NCBI RefSeq assembly: GCF_000759475.1 | Contig: NZ_CP009454.1 | Coordinates: 2,294,001 to 2,358,000 of the forward strand | DNA from: Pantoea rwandensis | GTDB taxonomy: Bacteria; Pseudomonadota; Gammaproteobacteria; Enterobacterales; Enterobacteriaceae | Length of the DNA stretch: 64,000 nucleotides | Reading direction: 5' to 3' | The notes under the pieces: generated by a model | Database searches by the model: none | What the model was told of the DNA's origin: nothing | Seen by the model: only the letters and a program-made list of their open reading frames with translations | Made by a program: the position numbers and the translations under genes | Part shown: piece by piece, positions 50,043 to 59,176 of the stretch | How positions within the stretch are numbered: position 1 is the first letter of the stretch | How the letters are laid out: every line of letters starts with the position of its first letter

Positions 50043-51359
50043 TTAAGATCTTAATGGAGGCCGCAACGGATAACGTTGCGGCTTCTTTTTTACCGCCCTT
50101 GGGTAATGCCGCACTCTTCTTTCCGGCAGCACCAGCCCTGGCGCCATCGCCATTATCTCTTCCATTATCCGCGGTATTTTTCCCGGTGAGATGCCCGGTA
50201 GCAGGCTCAGATGACTTCTCAGATACAGTGCGGACTGCTTAAAACTCATCTGATAAGGTTCCACGCCTTTCAGGCTGTACGCCATCTGCGCCATCATGAA
50301 CCTCAGAAGGTTATAGGCCAGGACCACGCCCCACAGCTCCTGACGCACAAGTTCTGGCTTTTTGCTTCTCAGCGTCAGCTCATTATTCAGCAGGTGTTGT
50401 TTCATCTCGCGGAACCCATGCTCTATTTCCCAGCGATGGCCGTATAAATCCACGACATCTGCTTTGGGATACCTCAGGGGGTCGCACATGGATGTCAGGA
50501 TTTGAACCGTTTTTCCGTTGAGTTCTTTGCTGATAAGCCTTGCCGTCAGCGTGTCCGCAGCACCCTGCCATTTTTTCTTCGCCTGCGGCGACAGCTGTAA
50601 TTCCACCAACGCCTGCCCGGCCCCTAAGCTACGGATTACACGGTACTGTGCTCCTTTGCGCAGCGGCAGCATCCAGTGTCTTTCCGTTCCCGCTGACTGC
50701 CAGGCGTGCAGCAGACCCAGCGCATAAAAACCTTTATCAAAGAGGGTCAGAGAGTGGTCGGGGGTCTGTGGGATAAGCTGAGCGGCAAGATCGGCTTCGC
50801 CGACAGCTGAGACGCTGTCGAACGCTGCTGCTGACAGCAGGTGACTGGTGACTTCCATCTGACAGACCATTCGCACCTGCGGCCACTCAGAGCACTTATT
50901 AATATTGGCCGTTCGCCCGAAGGCGGCATCATTCTCTGGTGTGTCAGGGGTACGCCATACGGTGCCATCCACCGCCATCAGAGTCAGTCCGTTCCAGTGC
51001 GACAACGGTGTCTTTTCAAACCACAGGCGCTGCGTTTTCTCAAACATTAATCGGATAACATCTTCGCCAAATCGCTGCCGGGCCTGCACAACCGCGCTGG
51101 GCGCAACAAAGGGCCTTTTTCCCGGCAGAAGAATATCCAGGTGAGAGACGAGCTGAGTCATCGAATGGGAGCGAAAAAGTGCCATGCCGGTCACTGCCCA
51201 GACCATCATTTCCATCGATAACCGGCGCTTTCGTAACGTTACTGTCCCGGTATCCGCGAGACACTCGTCAATAAGTTCAGGAGAAAGGAGATCAGAAAGC
51301 GTCGAGAACTCCTGAGGAGTAAAGTTATGAACAATATCGAGAGCCTGACTGAGAAGCAT
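50043..51359 (-). CDS. IS4-family transposase (copy 2)
   Basis: A 438-residue DDE transposase nearly identical to copy 1. Visible differences include MEEIMAM for MEEVMAM, SAVGEAD for SAAGEAD and QYRVIRS for QYRIVRS, plus silent changes. All catalytic motifs ([31 protein letters not shown]) are intact, so this copy too should be active in principle. Confidence 0.96.
   Translation of the reverse strand: MLLSQALDIVHNFTPQEFSTLSDLLSPELIDECLADTGTVTLRKRRLSMEMMVWAVTGMALFRSHSMTQLVSHLDILLPGKRPFVAPSAVVQARQRFGEDVIRLMFEKTQRLWFEKTPLSHWNGLTLMAVDGTVWRTPDTPENDAAFGRTANINKCSEWPQVRMVCQMEVTSHLLSAAAFDSVSAVGEADLAAQLIPQTPDHSLTLFDKGFYALGLLHAWQSAGTERHWMLPLRKGAQYRVIRSLGAGQALVELQLSPQAKKKWQGAADTLTARLISKELNGKTVQILTSMCDPLRYPKADVVDLYGHRWEIEHGFREMKQHLLNNELTLRSKKPELVRQELWGVVLAYNLLRFMMAQMAYSLKGVEPYQMSFKQSALYLRSHLSLLPGISPGKIPRIMEEIMAMAPGLVLPERRVRHYPRAVKKKPQRYPLRPPLRS
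50060..50091 (+). terminator. IS-borne terminator facing inward from the left end (copy 2)
   Basis: The same GCCGCAACG / CGTTGCGGC stem and T tract as copy 1. It would terminate kdsA-operon transcription 67 bases after the kdsA stop, replacing the disrupted terminator. Confidence 0.88.
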
Positions 51360-51393
51360 AAAAAAATCCGTAATCCCTGAGAGATTACGGATT
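51360..51393 (-). terminator. IS-borne hairpin terminator directly upstream of the transposase start (copy 2)
   Basis: Same 11-bp stem and U run abutting the transposase AUG as in copy 1; it faces transcripts coming from the chaA side. Confidence 0.85.
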
Positions 51394-51495
51394 CTTGCAG
51401 AACTGCCGGATCGTTCAACCGATCATTTTTGTCTTAACTGATCGGCATTACGCCGATGGGCGCCTTTTTTTTGCTTTTAATCTGAGCGTCCCACG

Positions 51496-52587
51496 CTACA
51501 ACATAATTGTCAGTAAATAGCCGGCGAACAGTGCCAGATGCGCGGCGCCGTTCAGCACATTGGTACGCCCGGTTGAGAACGAAATATGGCACAAAATCAG
51601 CGCGGCACTCATGATCACCATATGTGGTGGCTCAAGACCAAATATCAGCTGCTGACCGGTCAGGGTAGCGATGATGCTCACCGCCGGCACCGTCAGGGAG
51701 ATGGTGGCTAATACCGAACCAAAGAACAGGTTCATCGCGCGCTGTACCTGGTTCATTAACACCGCTTTGATTGCCCCTAACCCCTCCGGCGACAGAATCA
51801 GCAACGCCACCAGGAAACCGGTGAACTGCTCAGGTGCATTGAGTTCTGTCAGCAGATGCTCCAGCGTGTTGGCGTTCATCTTGGTCACGCTGATCACGGC
51901 GATCAGATGAATGATCAACCATACCGTGTGCCACAGTGAGCTATGCGCGGAAGGTTTACCGTGATGCGGGTCGCCATCGTCACCGTCATCCTCATGCTCA
52001 TAAACAAACAGGCTCTGATGTGTTTTGGTCTGAATCAGCAGGAAAACGCCGTACATCGCAGCGGAGATCGCGGCAATGATCAGCGCCTGAGCCGTGGTGA
52101 AGTTACCGCCTGGCAGCGCATTCGGAAACACCAGCACCAGAATCGCCAGCGGGAAGATGGCAATCATGTACTGCTTTACGCCCGCCAGATTGACATATTG
52201 GGTGGCGAATTTGCGTCCGCCGAGCAGCAGCGCAAAGCCCACCAGACCGCCGGTCACAATCATGATGATGGAGTAGAGCGTGTCGCGCATTAGCGCGGGT
52301 GCGGCATCACCGGTGGCCATCAAGGCGGAGATCAAACTGACCTCCAGAATCACTACGGAGAGGCTCAAAATCAGCGAGCCATAGGGTTCACCCAGGCGGT
52401 GTGCCAGCACGTCAGCATGACGTACCACGCTGAAAGCACTGCAAAGGATGGCGACCAGCGCCAACAGGTTGATGCCGATAACCGGCAATAATGCCGTCTG
52501 ACCGCCAAAGAAGCTCAGCACCGTCAGCGCGACAATCGGGAAAATCAGTGAGTACTCGGTATGTCGGGTTTTCTCATGTGTAGCCAT
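51496..52587 (-). CDS. chaA: Calcium/sodium:proton antiporter ChaA
   Basis: A 363-residue CaCA-type antiporter with about eleven hydrophobic helices and the two acidic repeats (SLSVVILEVSLISALM and LLILSPEGLGAIKAVL), plus an acid/His loop EHEDDGDDGDPHH. It exports Na+, Ca2+ or K+ at high pH. It is divergent from chaB, as in E. coli. The E. coli ldr toxin genes normally between kdsA and chaA are absent here. Confidence 0.96.
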   Translation of the reverse strand: MATHEKTRHTEYSLIFPIVALTVLSFFGGQTALLPVIGINLLALVAILCSAFSVVRHADVLAHRLGEPYGSLILSLSVVILEVSLISALMATGDAAPALMRDTLYSIIMIVTGGLVGFALLLGGRKFATQYVNLAGVKQYMIAIFPLAILVLVFPNALPGGNFTTAQALIIAAISAAMYGVFLLIQTKTHQSLFVYEHEDDGDDGDPHHGKPSAHSSLWHTVWLIIHLIAVISVTKMNANTLEHLLTELNAPEQFTGFLVALLILSPEGLGAIKAVLMNQVQRAMNLFFGSVLATISLTVPAVSIIATLTGQQLIFGLEPPHMVIMSAALILCHISFSTGRTNVLNGAAHLALFAGYLLTIML

Positions 52588-52740
52588 TCACCATCCTCTC
52601 CGGCAAAAAGAACAAAACAGGCGATCAATGCCTGATAAATATAATGACTTTTCTGACGCAGCGCAGTGTAACTTTTCAACAGTTGTGTTTCAGGCTTTTT
52701 ACGCGACTTTACTTAGTCAGGTTTTTAATGCTAACACGTC

Positions 52741-52776
52741 AAAATTAGGTGTTATCAACCAATAACATCTAATTTT
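52741..52776. promoter_or_regulatory. 15-bp inverted repeat in the chaA-chaB control region
   Basis: Arms 52741-52755 (AAAATTAGGTGTTAT) and 52762-52776 match at 14 of 15 positions around a 6-base spacer. It is A+T-rich with no T tract, in the middle of the 367-bp divergent region, so an operator for a dimeric regulator is likelier than a terminator. The rest of the region shows no other feature I can name. Confidence 0.7.
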
Positions 52777-52954
52777 CATGCTGTTGAAAAATAGTAATGT
52801 CACTCTTTTGATAAAATGATGCCTGTTTTTACCTAATTGGAATGCGGTTTATTGGCGCTTTGGGGGTTAAAAAAACCTTGTGTAACTAAAGTACATGTTT
52901 GCAATTTTTCCGCTATCTTCCAGACTTAATAGGATCCATAAATCAGGAGGAATC

Positions 52955-53185
52955 ATGCCGTATTCATCCAATCGTGAATTGCCTGACAGCGTGCGCCATG
53001 TCCTGCCAAATCACGCTCAGACCATTTATCAAAAGGCGTTCAATAGCGCCTGGGATCAGTATAAAGATGAAGAAGACCGCCGTGGTGATGAATCACGTGA
53101 ACAGGTTGCGCACAAAGTTGCCTGGGCAGCAGTCAAGCATGAGTACGCCAAAGGCGATGACGACAAATGGCATCCTAAGCACTAG
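52955..53185 (+). CDS. chaB: ChaB, small cation-transport regulator
   Basis: A 76-residue protein equal in length to E. coli ChaB: LPDSVRHVLPNHAQTIYQKAFNSAWDQYKDEEDRR and AHKVAWAAVKHEYAKGDDDKWH. ATG 52955 is preceded by AGGAGG; the open frame to 52895 is not part of the protein. Biochemical function is uncertain despite the name. A stem-loop (53194-53212) follows. Confidence 0.95.
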   Translation: MPYSSNRELPDSVRHVLPNHAQTIYQKAFNSAWDQYKDEEDRRGDESREQVAHKVAWAAVKHEYAKGDDDKWHPKH

Positions 53186-53193
53186 CCACACTC

Positions 53194-53212
53194 GCGGGTC
53201 ATAGCGACCCGC
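53194..53212 (+). other. Hairpin after chaB
   Basis: GCGGGTC (53194-53200) pairs with GACCCGC (53206-53212) around 5 bases; a T-containing but not uniform tract follows. Possible weak terminator between chaB and chaC. Confidence 0.55.
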
Positions 53213-53424
53213 TTCACTGTTTTCATTCCCCCTATTCAAGTTATCTGCCAGACAGCCGATGCTATTTACAAAGAATTTCCCCTTTGTGATCGGGGTCAAT
53301 CTTGAAACTTTTGTTAAAAATGCATTAATGTCTTCTCTTAAGTCGACGCAACGCGTGTTGCCTGTAAGACATCATCTTTGAGGAGCCGAACCGACAGGAT
53401 GTCAGCGCAGTAGAGGAGGTCGCA

Positions 53425-54093
53425 TTGTTAACCCGGGAATTTCTTTTAAAAGCGGATTGTAAAACATCGTTTGGCGATATCGACGAAGCGCTGCTGTGGA
53501 GCTGTGAAAAGCGTGCCGCGTCACTCGCTGCCACACTGGCTTGTCGCCCTGACCAGAGCCCGGTGTGGATTTTTGGCTATGGCTCCCTGATGTGGAACCC
53601 GGTTTTTGAGGCGGAAGAAGTGGCTTCCGGACGACTCGAAGGCTGGCATCGTGCTTTCTGTCTGCGTCTGACCGCCGGCAGGGGCACGGTATCGACGCCC
53701 GGTCGAATGCTGGCGCTAAAAGAAGGCGGTTCAACCAGCGGTCTGGCTTTTCGTTTACCTGAAGCGCGGCTGCATGACGAGCTGGAGCTGCTGTGGAAGC
53801 GCGAGATGATCACCGGCTGTTATCTGCCCACCTGGTGCGAACTGGAACTGGACGATGCTCGCAAAGTGACGGCGTTGGTATTTATCATGGATCCGCGTCA
53901 CCCGCTGTATGAAGCAGACTCCTGTCGCAGCACCATCGCACCGTTGATTGCCCAGGCCAGCGGACCATTGGGCACCAATGCTCAGTATCTCTACTCCCTC
54001 GAACAGGAGTTGGGTAAACGCGGCATGCAGGAAGACGCGTTGACGCGTCTGGCCGCTGAGGTGAGGGCGCTGCAGCAATCTGCAGCGCGTTAA
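53425..54093 (+). CDS. chaC: Glutathione-specific gamma-glutamylcyclotransferase ChaC
   Basis: A 222-residue ChaC/GCG enzyme: VWIFGYGSLMWNP (YGSL substrate loop), GWHRAFCLRLTAGRGT, catalytic Glu in LLWKREMITGCYLPTW and ASGPLGTNAQYLYSLEQEL. It splits glutathione into 5-oxoproline and Cys-Gly. TTG 53425 is the start, with GAGGAGG upstream. Its stop directly abuts the stop of the convergent kinase gene. Confidence 0.94.
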   Translation: MLTREFLLKADCKTSFGDIDEALLWSCEKRAASLAATLACRPDQSPVWIFGYGSLMWNPVFEAEEVASGRLEGWHRAFCLRLTAGRGTVSTPGRMLALKEGGSTSGLAFRLPEARLHDELELLWKREMITGCYLPTWCELELDDARKVTALVFIMDPRHPLYEADSCRSTIAPLIAQASGPLGTNAQYLYSLEQELGKRGMQEDALTRLAAEVRALQQSAAR

Positions 54094-55512
54094 CTACGGT
54101 TTACCCGGATTAATCAGCCAGGTTCCGGGCTTGTCGATGGTCAGTGATTGGCTCATTACCTGGCTGCCATTTTGCACTTCAATTCGATAACTTCCCGCCG
54201 CCAGATTGAGTGAAGCAAAGCCACTGCTGGTGGGTTTCACATCCTTCGCTTCGCCGTTGAGCAGCACTTTCTCGCCCTCCTGCAAGCGCAGATAGACGGT
54301 TGCCATACCTGGCGCGCTGGCTGCTGCACTCTGACTCGCCACCGGCGCTGAGGCAGAAGGGGTCGCGGCTATCGGAGCGGTTTCACTGTGGCGATTGGTT
54401 TTCCACACCACCACCACCACGGCCAGAATGGCAATGGCAGCGGCGGCGACCAGACCAGGCGAAAGGCGACGCACGTTGCGTGGCGTGACAGGTTCAATCG
54501 CCGCCGCTGCATGATTCACCGCCATCACCTGCGGTTCAGGCACCGGCACTACGGCGACGGGTTCAGGCGTTGGGGCTTCCACGGCGACAGGGAAGGTGGT
54601 GACCAGGGCTTCAACATCACTCACCGGCAAATCGATCAGGCTGGCAAACGCATCAATGCTCTGCGGACGGTCACCGGGTTTCATTGCCAGCGCACAGTCG
54701 ATGGCATGCAGTAGCGGCAGCGAATAGCCGGCTGGCTTGCGTTCAACCAAGGGTTGATAGTTATCCTCGATGCAGCGCACCACGCTGACAGGCGGCGCGT
54801 GGCCGGTAATCAGATTGTGCAGCACCGCGCCTAGCGCATAGATATCGGTCCAGGGGCCTTGCTCTACCTCACCTTCTTCGCTGTATTGCTCAATCGGGGC
54901 AAAGCCGGGCTTCAGCATGATTTCGGTTTCATCAGAGAGATTGCCGATCTCCTTACGGGCTGAACCAAAATCAAGTAACACCGGCAGCTGATTTTCCTGG
55001 ATTTGGATGTTATCCAGCGAAATATCACGGTGCAGATAACCGGCGGTATGGATGGTGTTAATTGCGCCAAACAGCGGCGGTAACAGCCGACGAATCCAGG
55101 ACTCATCGATACTGTCCGGGCTGGTCACCTGCCACTCTTTTAATGTCATCCCGCTGTAGTAGAGTGTGCCCATGTAGGCGGTGCCGTTCTCTTCCCAGAA
55201 GCGCAACACGTGCAGCAGGCCGGGATGATTGAAGCGTGCCAGCAGGCGCGCTTCCTGAATAAAGCTGTTTCGTCCGGCATTGAACAGTTTCTGGAAACGT
55301 TCGCCGCGCAACTCCAGTGACAGATCCGCGGCACGTACTGCCAGCGAGACGGGCATGTACTCTTTGATGGCGATGGTGCGTTCCAGCTGATGGTCCCAGG
55401 CACGGTAAACAATGCCAAAGCCGCCGCCGCCAATCACTTCCTTGATTTCAAATTCATTAAACCGGTAACCCGCAGGCAGGGCATTCGGTGTGTGGTTTTC
55501 GTTTGCCGACAT
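54094..55512 (-). CDS. T6SS-associated Ser/Thr protein kinase (PpkA-like)
   Basis: A 472-residue membrane kinase. Kinase domain 20-290: GGGGFG (28-33), Lys50, HRD (161-163) with Asn168, DFG (181-183). A proline/valine-rich linker leads to one transmembrane helix (about 353-370), then a periplasmic part ending in a PEGA-like beta domain (404-472). In the threonine phosphorylation pathway of T6SSs, PpkA phosphorylates the FHA protein to activate secretion. Here it is the last gene of an eight-gene operon that also encodes the phosphatase and FHA partners. ATG 55512 is chosen over an in-frame start at 55530. Confidence 0.88.
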   Translation of the reverse strand: MSANENHTPNALPAGYRFNEFEIKEVIGGGGFGIVYRAWDHQLERTIAIKEYMPVSLAVRAADLSLELRGERFQKLFNAGRNSFIQEARLLARFNHPGLLHVLRFWEENGTAYMGTLYYSGMTLKEWQVTSPDSIDESWIRRLLPPLFGAINTIHTAGYLHRDISLDNIQIQENQLPVLLDFGSARKEIGNLSDETEIMLKPGFAPIEQYSEEGEVEQGPWTDIYALGAVLHNLITGHAPPVSVVRCIEDNYQPLVERKPAGYSLPLLHAIDCALAMKPGDRPQSIDAFASLIDLPVSDVEALVTTFPVAVEAPTPEPVAVVPVPEPQVMAVNHAAAAIEPVTPRNVRRLSPGLVAAAAIAILAVVVVVWKTNRHSETAPIAATPSASAPVASQSAAASAPGMATVYLRLQEGEKVLLNGEAKDVKPTSSGFASLNLAAGSYRIEVQNGSQVMSQSLTIDKPGTWLINPGKP

Positions 55513-55577
55513 AGTGAACTCTCTGAACACGTCCTGTAGCGCCTGTCAGTCTGTCGACGTCAGGCGACGACCGCTAA

Positions 55578-56528
55578 TTAATTAATGTTACGCCAGGCAC
55601 CAATCGCCGGATCGGCAAGATCCGCATGCAGGGTGTCAATCAGTAACACAGTCACTTTTTGCTGTGGCATAAACTGCGACGACCAGGCGCCGCGTAAAGT
55701 TTCAACCCGGCTCTTCACCGCATCACTGTCCTGTCCTGCTGTCTTATCCATTTTAATCAGCAGGTTGCCAGTGAATCGCCATACATGTTGCTGGCTGTCG
55801 AACGGCAGCACTAGCCAGCTATCTTCGGCATCCGGACGCGCCACAATCATGCGCTGTTTGTTCACTGCCACCACTTCCAGTGCCGGGCCGCTGAGTTTCA
55901 GATTGGCAATGGGATAGCCCTGATAGAAATTCACCGCCAGCGAGCGCGTTTTATCTCCGCTCATCAGTGTTAACTCACTGGGGCCTTCCAGCCAGCCTTC
56001 CGTGGAGCAGTGCTGTTGTGGGTTATCCGGAATAAACAGCGAGTCGCCGTTTTCGTCCCAGGAGGTGCGGAAATGGCAACCTGCGGGTAAAGCGAAGTGT
56101 TGCAAAGGGCTGTTATCTGCCGGTCGCGAGAGATCCAGCGGGGCGGCATTGCTGGCACTGGCGCTGGCGGTGGCATCGTTGATCACGATTGGCCGCCAGT
56201 TCTGCAGTTTTGCTGCGCTGCCATTGGCCAGTACGCTGCCGTCTTTATTGGTCATCTGCCATGGGATTTCGTCCAGCGTGCCGCATTGATTCGCCAGCAG
56301 TGTGCCAACGCGTGGCAGGAAGCTGGTCAGAATGCTGGAATCGGTGCTTTTGCCGGAAACAATACGCAACGGCAAGGTCTCTTTGCACCAGTCGTTGGGT
56401 GAATTGCTGGCTACATTATCGATATAGACTTCAAGCGACAGACTCGGCGAATAGACCACGCGATAATCATCAGCTTGCGCATTTAGAGCCAGCAACAGGG
56501 TCGCTAAGCCCGGCAACCACACTTTCAT
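55578..56528 (-). CDS. Exported protein of unknown function in the T6SS-like operon
   Basis: A 316-residue protein with a signal peptide (MKVWLPGLATLLLALNAQA) and no other membrane segment, so probably periplasmic. I do not recognise a domain; several Cys (in NDWCKE, NQCGT, AGCHF and QQHCST) could form disulfides. ATG 56528 has AAGGA in place; TTG 56546 is upstream in frame. It lies between the phosphatase and kinase genes, so it may be the periplasmic sensor or ligand partner of the kinase PEGA domain, comparable in position to TagQ/TagR-type factors, but with no visible homology. Confidence 0.75.
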   Translation of the reverse strand: MKVWLPGLATLLLALNAQADDYRVVYSPSLSLEVYIDNVASNSPNDWCKETLPLRIVSGKSTDSSILTSFLPRVGTLLANQCGTLDEIPWQMTNKDGSVLANGSAAKLQNWRPIVINDATASASASNAAPLDLSRPADNSPLQHFALPAGCHFRTSWDENGDSLFIPDNPQQHCSTEGWLEGPSELTLMSGDKTRSLAVNFYQGYPIANLKLSGPALEVVAVNKQRMIVARPDAEDSWLVLPFDSQQHVWRFTGNLLIKMDKTAGQDSDAVKSRVETLRGAWSSQFMPQQKVTVLLIDTLHADLADPAIGAWRNIN

Positions 56529-56542
56529 AAGGGTCCTTGGGA

Positions 56543-57319
56543 TCAATAACGTGTCGGCAGAAAACGTGCCGCATCAGCCTGGGAATAAAGCAGCGTCGCT
56601 TCCTGCGGTTCGCCAATCCAGATGGCCAGAGCGCTGAGATTGTCGCTTTTTACACTGCGGTTAACGGCTTGTTCCATCAAAGTCAGCCACTCTTCGCAGG
56701 CATTGACCATGCGCAGGGCTTGTTCCATCTCGTGAGTGGTCAGATTGAGCCAGAACCCGTCCGTGCAGACGAGAAACGCATCGCCATCCGTTAAGGGAAT
56801 CACTTCACTAAAGGTGGCGGGACGTGCAGGCTCAACGCCGAGCGCATTATAGAGTAAATTACTGTTAATTCCGGTATTTTCATAGCCTGCTTCCCGCAGC
56901 TGCTGGGCCAGACTATGGTCACGTGTCACCTGACTCAACACCCCATGACGGAAGTGATAAACCCGGCTGTCACCTGCATGCGCCCACCATGCGCGCTGTG
57001 TCTCGCGGTCAATAAACAGCGCGGCCAGCGTGGTGCTCATGCGTGCATATTTCGGATTTTTTCCCTGCGCCTCAAGCAACACCTGCTGACAGTGCTCAAT
57101 CGCTGCGCGTGTGCTTTCGGGCGTGAACGTCGGATTGTTGTGTAACTGTGTCAGCAGCGTATCCCGCACGATTTGCGCCGCTTTATCACCGCCAGGCAGA
57201 CCGGCCACGCCATCGCAAACCAGAAAGCAGGCTTTGCGCTCATCCAGCTCGGCCCCGGTGCGATCCTGGTTTTCATCGCGCATTCCCTGCTGGCAACGGC
57301 TGGCAAACATCATTTTCAT
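56543..57319 (-). CDS. T6SS-associated PP2C phosphatase (PppA-like)
   Basis: A 258-residue PP2C-type phosphatase: GMRDENQDR, VCDGVAGLPGGDKA, AHAGDSRVYHF, VCTDGFW and VKSDNLSALAIWI supply the metal-binding Asp residues. In T6SS signalling PppA reverses PpkA phosphorylation of the FHA protein. Its ATG overlaps the FHA gene stop. Confidence 0.91.
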   Translation of the reverse strand: MKMMFASRCQQGMRDENQDRTGAELDERKACFLVCDGVAGLPGGDKAAQIVRDTLLTQLHNNPTFTPESTRAAIEHCQQVLLEAQGKNPKYARMSTTLAALFIDRETQRAWWAHAGDSRVYHFRHGVLSQVTRDHSLAQQLREAGYENTGINSNLLYNALGVEPARPATFSEVIPLTDGDAFLVCTDGFWLNLTTHEMEQALRMVNACEEWLTLMEQAVNRSVKSDNLSALAIWIGEPQEATLLYSQADAARFLPTRY

Positions 57320-58431
57320 GCGTCTTCGGTCCGAGTCTGGGAATCTTTATATTGATTCACTTCCATGTCATACGCATGCAGGAAGGCTTCACCAAACAGG
57401 GTATGGAAGTCATCTTCAATTTCACCGGCAGTGCGCTGGTAGTGGCGTGAAAAGTAATCCCACAAGGCCGCTTTACGCCCGCCGTTAAACGGTAGCTTAG
57501 GCAACACGCCATCTTTACGTGCTTCCTCTTCCAGCCGTTGCGGATTGAAGGATTGCAGCATCGCCGCGATGATCGCGCGGATGCCCGCAATCATCCCCAA
57601 CTGATGCGCCTGCAAATCCACCAGTGCATCGCGCACTGCCGCTTCTGGCGGCATGAAACCGGGCATCTGACTCTGATAAATCTGCATCAATACCGTTTTA
57701 CCCGAAGGCAAAATTTTAAACGGATTATTCGCCTCATTGAGGATCATCGTCATGTCGGCTTTCACGCCGCGTTTGAGGATCGAACGGGAAGAGAGCAGGG
57801 CAACAGTGCCTTGCGAGAACAGGCTCAGCATACGGCCCGTCACGCGCATCTGCTCTTCGGTGATTGTCGTGTGATGGCCATTATTCAACCCCATGCCTTC
57901 CAATAGCGCGGCCAGCAGCTTGTCTTGATCGGCTTGCGGCAGCGTGGCGGGAGCCGAAGGGGCATCACTTTGTGGGTCAATACCCAGGCGTGGATCAGTA
58001 CGGCGCTCCGGACGCGCCGCAGTGGATTCCGGCACCACGTCGAATGCCTGCTGCATACCGAGTGGATCGGCCGCACTGTCCGCGAAGAACGTGAGCGGGT
58101 CATCCTGCTGGGTGCTCTGGCAGGCAGGATCGCGCACCTCAAGGCCATAATCGCCGATTTGCAGTGCATCACCATGCTGTAATTGCACTTGTGAACCGCG
58201 CTGTAGCGCCACGCCGTTCAATACCACTGAGGTCACACTGCCCTGATTGGTCAGACGGCACTCACCTTCCGGGGAGATATGCACCAACGCCTGCAAGCGT
58301 GAAATGGCGCGCGATTCGTCAGGCAGTACCAGATCGTTATCCTGACTGCGGCCAATGGTTCCCCCAGGCGGTTTAAAAGCAACCGTCTTTGCTGGCACAT
58401 CCGTATTGCACTGCACAATGGTAAATTGCAT
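57316..58431 (-). CDS. T6SS-associated FHA-domain protein (TagH/Fha-like)
   Basis: A 371-residue protein with an N-terminal FHA domain (1-100; GGTIGRSQDNDLVLPD, ISRLQALVHI, NGVALQRG) that binds phosphothreonine, a variable linker, and the C-terminal TagH-type domain (about 190-360; NEANNPFKILPSG, LVDLQAHQLGMIAGIRAIIAAML). It should be the substrate and effector of the kinase/phosphatase pair. Confidence 0.9.
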   Translation of the reverse strand: MQFTIVQCNTDVPAKTVAFKPPGGTIGRSQDNDLVLPDESRAISRLQALVHISPEGECRLTNQGSVTSVVLNGVALQRGSQVQLQHGDALQIGDYGLEVRDPACQSTQQDDPLTFFADSAADPLGMQQAFDVVPESTAARPERRTDPRLGIDPQSDAPSAPATLPQADQDKLLAALLEGMGLNNGHHTTITEEQMRVTGRMLSLFSQGTVALLSSRSILKRGVKADMTMILNEANNPFKILPSGKTVLMQIYQSQMPGFMPPEAAVRDALVDLQAHQLGMIAGIRAIIAAMLQSFNPQRLEEEARKDGVLPKLPFNGGRKAALWDYFSRHYQRTAGEIEDDFHTLFGEAFLHAYDMEVNQYKDSQTRTEDA

Positions 58432-58464
58432 GAGTCATCCTGTTAACAAGGCAAACGCTGCGGC

Positions 58465-59163
58465 TCATTCAAACATGGGTGGATAGAGGCCGTTGCGTCC
58501 CGGCTGTGCACCTGCCGCCGGGTTAAACAGTAACGCAAAAAGTTGCGCGGTGAGCGGCCCACTGTGTTTATGTGTGGCGTGGGCAAAACCGTCACTGCGA
58601 TTACTCCACCAGTAGCTAATGTGCTGCTGGGGATCAAATTTATCCGCCACTTCACGCCAGCTCAGCGTACAGGGCAGATCATCAAAACCAATCACATCCA
58701 TAATATCGCTGCGCTGATTATCCGGGACCACCAGCGGCGTCACGCGTTGCATCTGCTGCTCCAGCGCATCGGGGTTCAGCCGGTCACGCACGCCGCGCAG
58801 TAGCAGCGTGCCCAGCTCCTGAAACCAGTCGCCCGACATGGCCAGCTGAGCGCTGTGCCAGTGGCTGAGCGGAAAACTTCGCAAGGCCAGCAGCGGCCAA
58901 CTGCGCCCTACGCGATCGCACGAGGGCATCAGGCAGCCCATCTGCACCTGCTGACGCAGCGGCGACAGCGGCAGAACAAAATTCCAGACAGGTGCGCGCA
59001 GAAACAGCTGAGTGGAGGCATCGGGTTGCTGATGCCAGTGCATGAGCCCCTGTTGAAACCAATGGCTCCAGGGCGTCACGGTATTCTCACTCAGGCGCTG
59101 GCGCAGGAAATCGCCGGTGGCCGGCAATTTGCCGTACCAACCCGGCGCGGTGTGCGTCGCCAT
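58465..59163 (-). CDS. tagF: T6SS-associated protein TagF
   Basis: A 232-residue TagF-type protein: APGWYGKLPATGDFLRQRL at the N terminus, PVWNFVLPLSPL, GCLMPSCDRVGRSWPLLA. TagF is a negative post-translational regulator of T6SS. ATG 59163 has GAGG placed well; an in-frame start at 59184 is less likely. It follows tssM by 13 bases. Confidence 0.9.
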   Translation of the reverse strand: MATHTAPGWYGKLPATGDFLRQRLSENTVTPWSHWFQQGLMHWHQQPDASTQLFLRAPVWNFVLPLSPLRQQVQMGCLMPSCDRVGRSWPLLALRSFPLSHWHSAQLAMSGDWFQELGTLLLRGVRDRLNPDALEQQMQRVTPLVVPDNQRSDIMDVIGFDDLPCTLSWREVADKFDPQQHISYWWSNRSDGFAHATHKHSGPLTAQLFALLFNPAAGAQPGRNGLYPPMFE

Positions 59164-59176
59164 GGTTACCTCACCA

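Larger units (their letters stand above)
50030..51450 (-). mobile_element. IS4-family insertion sequence, copy 2 (1421 bp)
   Basis: Same ends, length and orientation as copy 1, differing at scattered bases. It is flanked by an exact 11-bp duplication CGCCGATGGGC (50019-50029 and 51451-51461). Restoring the target gives AAAGGCGCC-GATG-GGCGCCTTT plus a T run: the kdsA terminator, with the duplication centred on its loop, as in copy 1. It lies between the convergent kdsA and chaA genes, 24.4 kb from copy 1 as a direct repeat. Confidence 0.97.
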
